Positions 13,954-17,308 of a stretch of 17,308 nucleotides of DNA are shown one piece after another. How positions within the stretch are numbered: position 1 is the stretch's first letter; every line of letters starts with the position of its first letter. The DNA comes from CAIOZW01 sp049317725 (GTDB taxonomy: Bacteria; Acidobacteriota; Blastocatellia; RBC074), in contig JBMOHS010000084.1 of assembly GCA_049317725.1 (NCBI GenBank), positions 1-17,308 on the forward strand, in the 5' to 3' direction. A program made the position numbers and the translations under genes. Below the pieces are notes generated by a model. That model had not been told where the DNA came from and did not search any database. It was given only the letters and a program-made list of their open reading frames with translations.

Positions 13954-14020
13954 GGCGGGCCCACTGATGCCTGATGAGGCATCTCTGGTGTCCCCTTTCA
14001 GGGAATTTCGGGGGCTCGCC
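13954..14020. ncRNA. Candidate structured RNA element (three-way junction)
   Basis: An outer helix pairs GGCGGGCCC (13954-13962) with GGGCTCGCC (14012-14020), nine pairs on the plus strand including one G-U. Inside it sit a perfect 7-bp hairpin GATGCCT / AGGCATC with GATG loop (13966-13983) and a second small hairpin TCCC / GGGA (13991-14004). This is a closed three-way junction. The G-U pair becomes an A-C mismatch on the minus strand, which slightly favours a plus-strand RNA, whereas the nearby terminator-like hairpin favours minus. I do not recognise a known riboswitch or ribozyme. A hammerhead was considered and rejected because its GAAA box is missing. Confidence 0.3.
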
Positions 14021-14138
14021 ACGGATGCTGTAAAATCTACGTGCTCAAACGCGAGATCGTGTAAATAGTTCCCAAAAAAATTCAGGACGACAACTGGAGA
14101 GGGGAGCGGGGGCGTATCAGGACGAATGTGGACAGTTG

Positions 14139-14167
14139 TTGACAGTTCTCGAAGGCTTGCGGATACT
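14139..14167 (+). promoter_or_regulatory. Near-consensus sigma-70 promoter giving an almost leaderless mRNA
   Basis: TTGACA (14139-14144), a 17-nt spacer and GATACT (14162-14167) precede the ATG at 14177 by only 9 nt. Transcription would begin at about 14174-14176, so the mRNA would start 1-3 nt before the start codon. This explains why the first gene has no Shine-Dalgarno sequence. Confidence 0.6.
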
Positions 14168-14176
14168 CAAACCCAT

Positions 14177-14464
14177 ATGAGCAACCAGCAGACAGATCAA
14201 CCAGAGCAGGGAGCGCGAGTCGGGGAGGGTGGGGCCGAATCGATCCCCGACTATCCTGGCACGGTCGAGAAGATGAGCGAGCGTTGGCGCCGTTTGCAGC
14301 GGGAGGGGGAGGTCGATCCATCCCGGGAGGGCAGGGAACCGCCGCGGGGATTTCTCGAGCGCCACTACCTCCCGATCGGCATTGGCATTGCGGTCTTGCT
14401 GGTAGCATTGGTCATTGTCATTGGTGGGGTTCTCTTTCTCCTGACGAGGGGAGGGGCCAACTGA
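14177..14464 (+). CDS. Small single-pass membrane protein, unknown function
   Basis: A 95-residue protein. The first ~60 residues are hydrophilic and mostly charged (Gln/Glu/Arg rich, with a predicted helix around MSERWRRLQREGE). One strong membrane helix follows at about 65-89 (LPIGIGIAVLLVALVIVIGG and on), then the short tail TRGGAN. With no signal peptide it should be a C-terminally anchored protein with a cytoplasmic N-domain. I do not recognise a family. ATG 14177 is chosen over the in-frame ATG at 14126 because the promoter's -35 and -10 boxes lie between them. It is the first gene of the plus-strand operon, ending 2 nt before namZ. Confidence 0.7.
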   Translation: MSNQQTDQPEQGARVGEGGAESIPDYPGTVEKMSERWRRLQREGEVDPSREGREPPRGFLERHYLPIGIGIAVLLVALVIVIGGVLFLLTRGGAN

Positions 14465-14466
14465 GG

Positions 14467-15684
14467 ATGAGAGAGAGGGCTGAGATGGGAACCAGACGAT
14501 CGATCCAATTGGGGCTGGAGTCATTCCTGGCCGATCCTGGGCGATGGACGAAGGGGGGGCGGGTCGGATTGATCTGCAATCCCTCGACGGTCGACCGCCA
14601 TTTCCGGCACGCCGCGGACCTCTTTCACGGCCACCCAGGGATCGAGTTGACGGCGCTCTTCGGGCCGCAGCACGGCATTCGCGGCGAGACCCAGGACAAC
14701 ATGATCGAGTGGGAGGGGTTCCGGGATCCGCGCACCGGCGTCATGGCTTGGTCGCTCTACGGGGAGTCGCGCCAGCCGACAGCAGAGATGCTGGCGGATG
14801 TCGACGTGCTGGTCTTCGATGTGCAGGATGTCGGGACACGGGTCTACACGTTCATCTACACCTTGGCACTGGCCATGATCGCGGGAAAGGCGGCGGGAAA
14901 GCGGGTCGTCGTTCTCGACCGGCCGAATCCGATCGGGGGACTGGGGATCGAGGGAGATCTCTTGCGCCCTGGGACCGAATCGTTTGTCGGGATGTATCCG
15001 ATTCCGATGCGCCACGGGATGACGGTGGCGGAGCTGGCGCGGATGTTCAACGAGGCCTTCGGGATTGGGTGCGAGCTCGAGGTCGTTCCGATGGAGGGCT
15101 ACTTGCGCAGCTTCTGGTTCGATGAGACGGACGCCCCGTGGGTCCTGCCCTCCCCCAATATGCCGACCCTCGAGACGGCGACGGTCTATCCCGGAACGGT
15201 CTATGTCGAGGGGTGCCGGTTCAGCGAGGGGCGGGGGACGACGCGCCCCTTTGAGATCAACGGTGCGCCCTACATCGAGGCGAATCGCTTGGCAGAGCAC
15301 CTCAACGGGCACAACCTGCCCGGCGTCTATTTCCGACCGCACAGTTTTCAGCCGACCTTTCAGAAACACAAGGGCGAGCTCTGCCACGGCGTGCAGTTGC
15401 ACGTCACCGACCGGGAGGTCTTTCGGCCAGTCATCAGCGGGATTGCGTTGATCAAGGGCGTGCACGACCTCTACCCGGACGATTTTGCTTGGCAGGCACC
15501 ACCATACGAGTATGTCTATGACCGCCTGCCCTTCGATGTCATCGCCGGGGGAACGACGCTGCGGGAGCAGATCGAGGAGGGGGTTTCGTTGAGAGAGATC
15601 GCCGATTCGTGGCACCACGACGAGGCATTGTTCCGCGAGGCCCGGCAAGGCCATCTGCTCTACCCCGGTGAGATTCGCGCGTGA
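14467..15684 (+). CDS. namZ: DUF1343 / NamZ-family exo-beta-N-acetylmuramidase
   Basis: A 405-residue protein of the family founded by B. subtilis NamZ (formerly DUF1343, GH171), which removes MurNAc from the non-reducing end of peptidoglycan fragments. Family motifs are present in order: GLICNPS (34-40), LFGPQHGIRG (64-73), VFDVQDVGTRVYT (116-128), DRPNPIGG (151-158), PIPMRHGMT (178-186), LPSPNMPT (227-234) and EGRGTTRPFE (254-263). No signal peptide is seen, unlike the secreted Bacillus enzyme, so a cytoplasmic role on imported muropeptides is likely. That location is my inference. ATG 14467 is 2 nt after the upstream stop. An in-frame ATG at 14485, with AGAGAGGG about 6 nt before it, is an equally good start. 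The gene has the same strand and operon as its neighbours. Confidence 0.88.
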   Translation: MRERAEMGTRRSIQLGLESFLADPGRWTKGGRVGLICNPSTVDRHFRHAADLFHGHPGIELTALFGPQHGIRGETQDNMIEWEGFRDPRTGVMAWSLYGESRQPTAEMLADVDVLVFDVQDVGTRVYTFIYTLALAMIAGKAAGKRVVVLDRPNPIGGLGIEGDLLRPGTESFVGMYPIPMRHGMTVAELARMFNEAFGIGCELEVVPMEGYLRSFWFDETDAPWVLPSPNMPTLETATVYPGTVYVEGCRFSEGRGTTRPFEINGAPYIEANRLAEHLNGHNLPGVYFRPHSFQPTFQKHKGELCHGVQLHVTDREVFRPVISGIALIKGVHDLYPDDFAWQAPPYEYVYDRLPFDVIAGGTTLREQIEEGVSLREIADSWHHDEALFREARQGHLLYPGEIRA

Positions 15685-15715
15685 GCGCCCGGGAGCGTGC
15701 TGCGAGGCTGACGCG

Positions 15716-16693
15716 ATGATCCACGACCACTCCCATTCCCACTCCCATTCCCACTCTGGACACGCCCATCTGGCGGAATCGCTGGCGCGGGGGAGTTCGC
15801 GCCGCGTTCTGCGGATCGTTCTGCTGCTGACTCTGGGCTATTTGATTGCCGAGTTGCTGGGGGCCTACTGGGCCAACAGCCTGGCACTCCTCTCGGACGC
15901 GGGCCACATGTTCTCCGACGCCGCGGCATTGGTCTTGGCGTGGGTGGCGCTGACGATTGCGGCGCGACCGGCGACGGCCCGGAAGACCTATGGATTCCAT
16001 CGCGTCGAGATCCTCGCCGCACTGATCAATGGATTGGCGCTGATGGGACTGGCGCTCTTCGTGGTGGTCGAGGCGGTGCACCGCTTCCAGGAGCGGGAGG
16101 AGGTGCGAGGAGAGGTGCTGTTGGTCGTCTCGCTGGGGGGGCTGGGCGTCAACCTGGTGGCGGCGTGGCTGCTTTCGGGGGCACGACAGGAGAGCCTCAA
16201 CTTGCAGGGAGCATTTCTGCACGTCGTCGGGGATCTTCTGGGGTCGATCGGAGCGGTCATTGCGGGGATCTTCATCCTTTGGCAGGGATGGTACTGGGTG
16301 GATCCGCTGGTCAGCCTGCTGATCAGCAGCCTGATCCTCGTCAATGCGTGGCGGCTGGTGGCGGAGGCGGTCCACATCCTGCTCGAGGGGACCCCGGCGC
16401 ATATCGAAGTTGGCGGGGTGGAAGAGGCGCTGCGCCAAGTGCCCGGTGTTCGCGATGTCCACGACCTGCATATCTGGACGATCACTTCGGGGCGCCACGC
16501 CGTGACGGCGCACGTGGTGGTCGACGACCCTCGGGAGAGTCGGCGTATTCTGCGGCAATGTCAGTCGATGCTGGCCGAACGTTTCGACCTGACCCATTCG
16601 ACCATCCAGATTGAGGACCCGACATTCTCGACCTGGGTCGAGTTGACGCCTCCTCATCACGAGGAGAAGGAAAGAGAAGAGGCCAATCGATGA
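15716..16693 (+). CDS. Cation diffusion facilitator metal-efflux protein (CzcD/ZitB type)
   Basis: A 325-residue inner-membrane transporter that exports Zn(II) or related divalent ions in exchange for protons. A His-rich N-terminus (HDHSHSHSHSHSGHAH, 3-18) precedes six hydrophobic helices. The transport site is formed by H64/D68 in DAGHMFSD of helix 2 and H169/D173 in HVVGD of helix 5. The cytoplasmic C-terminal domain follows from about 225 (VGGVEEALRQVPGVRDVHDLHIWTITSG). Length is typical. ATG 15716 is preceded by GAGG at 8 nt. An upstream ATG at 15668 lies inside namZ and lacks homology. The gap to namZ is 31 nt and the next gene overlaps by ATGA. Substrate metal cannot be told from sequence alone, though zinc is most usual. 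Confidence 0.94.
   Translation: MIHDHSHSHSHSHSGHAHLAESLARGSSRRVLRIVLLLTLGYLIAELLGAYWANSLALLSDAGHMFSDAAALVLAWVALTIAARPATARKTYGFHRVEILAALINGLALMGLALFVVVEAVHRFQEREEVRGEVLLVVSLGGLGVNLVAAWLLSGARQESLNLQGAFLHVVGDLLGSIGAVIAGIFILWQGWYWVDPLVSLLISSLILVNAWRLVAEAVHILLEGTPAHIEVGGVEEALRQVPGVRDVHDLHIWTITSGRHAVTAHVVVDDPRESRRILRQCQSMLAERFDLTHSTIQIEDPTFSTWVELTPPHHEEKEREEANR
15728..15757 (+). repeat. 12-bp repeat encoding the His-Ser tract of the CDF protein
   Basis: CACTCCCATTCC is repeated twice exactly (15728-15739, 15740-15751) and then begins a third degenerate copy. It encodes alternating His-Ser residues that can bind zinc. Copy number could vary by slippage without a frameshift. Confidence 0.75.
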
Positions 16694-17308
16694 GCAGGAA
16701 TGGGGCGGAGCAGCGAGCAGGGAGCAGGATCGGGAGAAGAGGGTCGACTCGACGTGGGTTCTGTCTCGGGGCCATCTTCCTGTTGGGAATGGTCAGCATT
16801 GGGTGTCGCAGCTCGGTCGAGGCAGACTTGGTGCTGCTGGACGGGAAGGTTTGGACGGGGAATCAGGACCAGCCCGAAGTGGAAGCCGTGGCCTCTCTGC
16901 GGGGGCAGTTGGTTGCAGTCGGAACATCCGCCGAGGTGCGGCGGTGGGTTGGGGCTAGAACGCAGGTCATCGACCTTGCCGGGCGGCGGGTGCTTCCAGG
17001 ATTCAACGACGCCCACGTTCACTTCTTCGATGGGGGGCAGGGCTTGGCGAGTGTCCAGTTGCGCGATGCCGGGAGTCCCAACGTCTTCCGGGAGCGGATC
17101 CGCCAGTTTGCCGCGACGGTGCCCGAGGGGCGATGGATTCTCAATGGCAACTGGGATCACGAAAACTGGCAGCCGGTCCAGTTGCCGACCCGCCAGTGGA
17201 TCGACGAGGGGACCCCGCGCCATCCGGTCTTGATCCAGCGACTGGACGGGCACATGGCCCTCGCCAACAGCTTGGCGCTGCGTTTGGCGGGCGTGACTCG
17301 CCAGACGC
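16690..17308 (+). CDS. Amidohydrolase family lipoprotein (YtcJ-like), partial at 3' end
   Basis: 206 codons are visible and the gene continues beyond the window. ATG overlaps the CDF stop as ATGA. Residues 19-40 (STRRGFCLGAIFLL-GMVSIGCR) form a twin-arginine signal (TRRGF at 20-24) ending in a lipobox with Cys39, so the product is probably a Tat-exported lipoprotein. The body is that of an Amidohydro_3 (YtcJ) metal-dependent hydrolase: ADLVLLDGKVWTGN, VIDLAGRRVLPGFNDAHVHF with metal ligands His109 and His111, and WILNGNWDHENW, LIQRLDGHMALANSLAL further on. YtcJ-type enzymes are poorly defined in substrate, and many are annotated as N-substituted formamide deformylases. The carboxylated-lysine and remaining metal residues lie outside the window. 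Confidence 0.9.
   Translation, partial: MSRNGAEQRAGSRIGRRGSTRRGFCLGAIFLLGMVSIGCRSSVEADLVLLDGKVWTGNQDQPEVEAVASLRGQLVAVGTSAEVRRWVGARTQVIDLAGRRVLPGFNDAHVHFFDGGQGLASVQLRDAGSPNVFRERIRQFAATVPEGRWILNGNWDHENWQPVQLPTRQWIDEGTPRHPVLIQRLDGHMALANSLALRLAGVTRQT

Larger units (their letters stand above)
13409..14176. other. 768-bp gene-poor divergent region rich in potential RNA structure
   Basis: This lies between ggt (minus) and the namZ operon (plus). Open frames cross it (for example 13574-14068 plus), but none reads like a protein family: composition drifts, there is no ribosome site, and strong hairpins cut through them. The stretch holds a bulged hairpin (13531-13588), a short GCCC/GGGC hairpin near 13829-13842 followed on the minus strand by TTTT, a perfect 12-bp hairpin (13857-13887), a possible three-way junction (13954-14020), an A7 run at 14074-14080 and the promoter at 14139-14167. 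Such density suggests a non-coding RNA gene or a long structured leader. Confidence 0.5.

Noticed and set aside
13963..14010. Possible hammerhead ribozyme, because CTGATGA occurs at 13971-13977
   Set aside because: The GAAA box and matching stems in the required order are missing, and CTGATGA falls inside a simple 7-bp hairpin loop region.
13574..14068. A 164-codon plus-strand open frame in the ggt/namZ spacer
   Set aside because: There is no ribosome site and no recognisable domain, composition is irregular, and strong hairpins and a possible junction structure cross it. GC-rich DNA gives many open frames of this size.

Overview
The window is GC-rich chromosomal DNA from a bacterium with ordinary biosynthetic genes. 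It has no rRNA, tRNA, CRISPR array or transposase that I can see. No gene here fixes the taxon. The short-form HisG with HisZ, the DUF3667 and NamZ/DUF1343 proteins, a Tat-type lipoprotein signal and a signal peptide on GGT suggest a Gram-negative or deep-branching free-living bacterium. I do not go further than that.

Layout. Positions 1-1180 form a mosaic, accessory-looking stretch. It holds the 3' end of an AlbA_2/RecG-like ATP-binding protein gene, a fragment of an ene-reductase gene duplicated from its intact neighbour, a possible GxxExxY-like gene fragment, and an antitoxin-like gene with no visible toxin. An intact ene-reductase (OYE/NemA type, minus strand, 1225-2313) and a divergent zinc-ribbon membrane protein (DUF3667, 2721-3596) follow.

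Positions 3703-11276 are one tight minus-strand operon. Transcribed order is thiF/moeB-like, thrB, hisZ, hisG, hisD, hisC, hisB, hisH. Most junctions overlap or nearly touch (ATGA, GTGA, 13-14 nt overlaps). It encodes ATP-PRT (HisG+HisZ), IGP dehydratase, histidinol-phosphate aminotransferase, histidinol dehydrogenase and the glutaminase half of IGP synthase. hisF, hisA and hisI/E are absent here and must lie elsewhere. A secreted gamma-glutamyltransferase gene (11687-13408) lies upstream on the same strand.

Positions 13409-14176 are 768 bp without a convincing gene but with several strong potential RNA structures: a 12-bp perfect hairpin, a possible three-way junction and a bulged long hairpin. 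The stretch ends in a near-consensus promoter placed so that the next gene would be almost leaderless.

That promoter heads a plus-strand operon: small single-pass membrane protein, NamZ-type exo-muramidase (DUF1343), CDF metal-efflux transporter, and a Tat-lipoprotein amidohydrolase that runs off the window. The points most worth checking are the structured 13.4-14.2 kb region, the leaderless operon start, the 170-bp ene-reductase duplication beside an orphan antitoxin, and a possibly decayed small membrane-protein gene ahead of the his operon.
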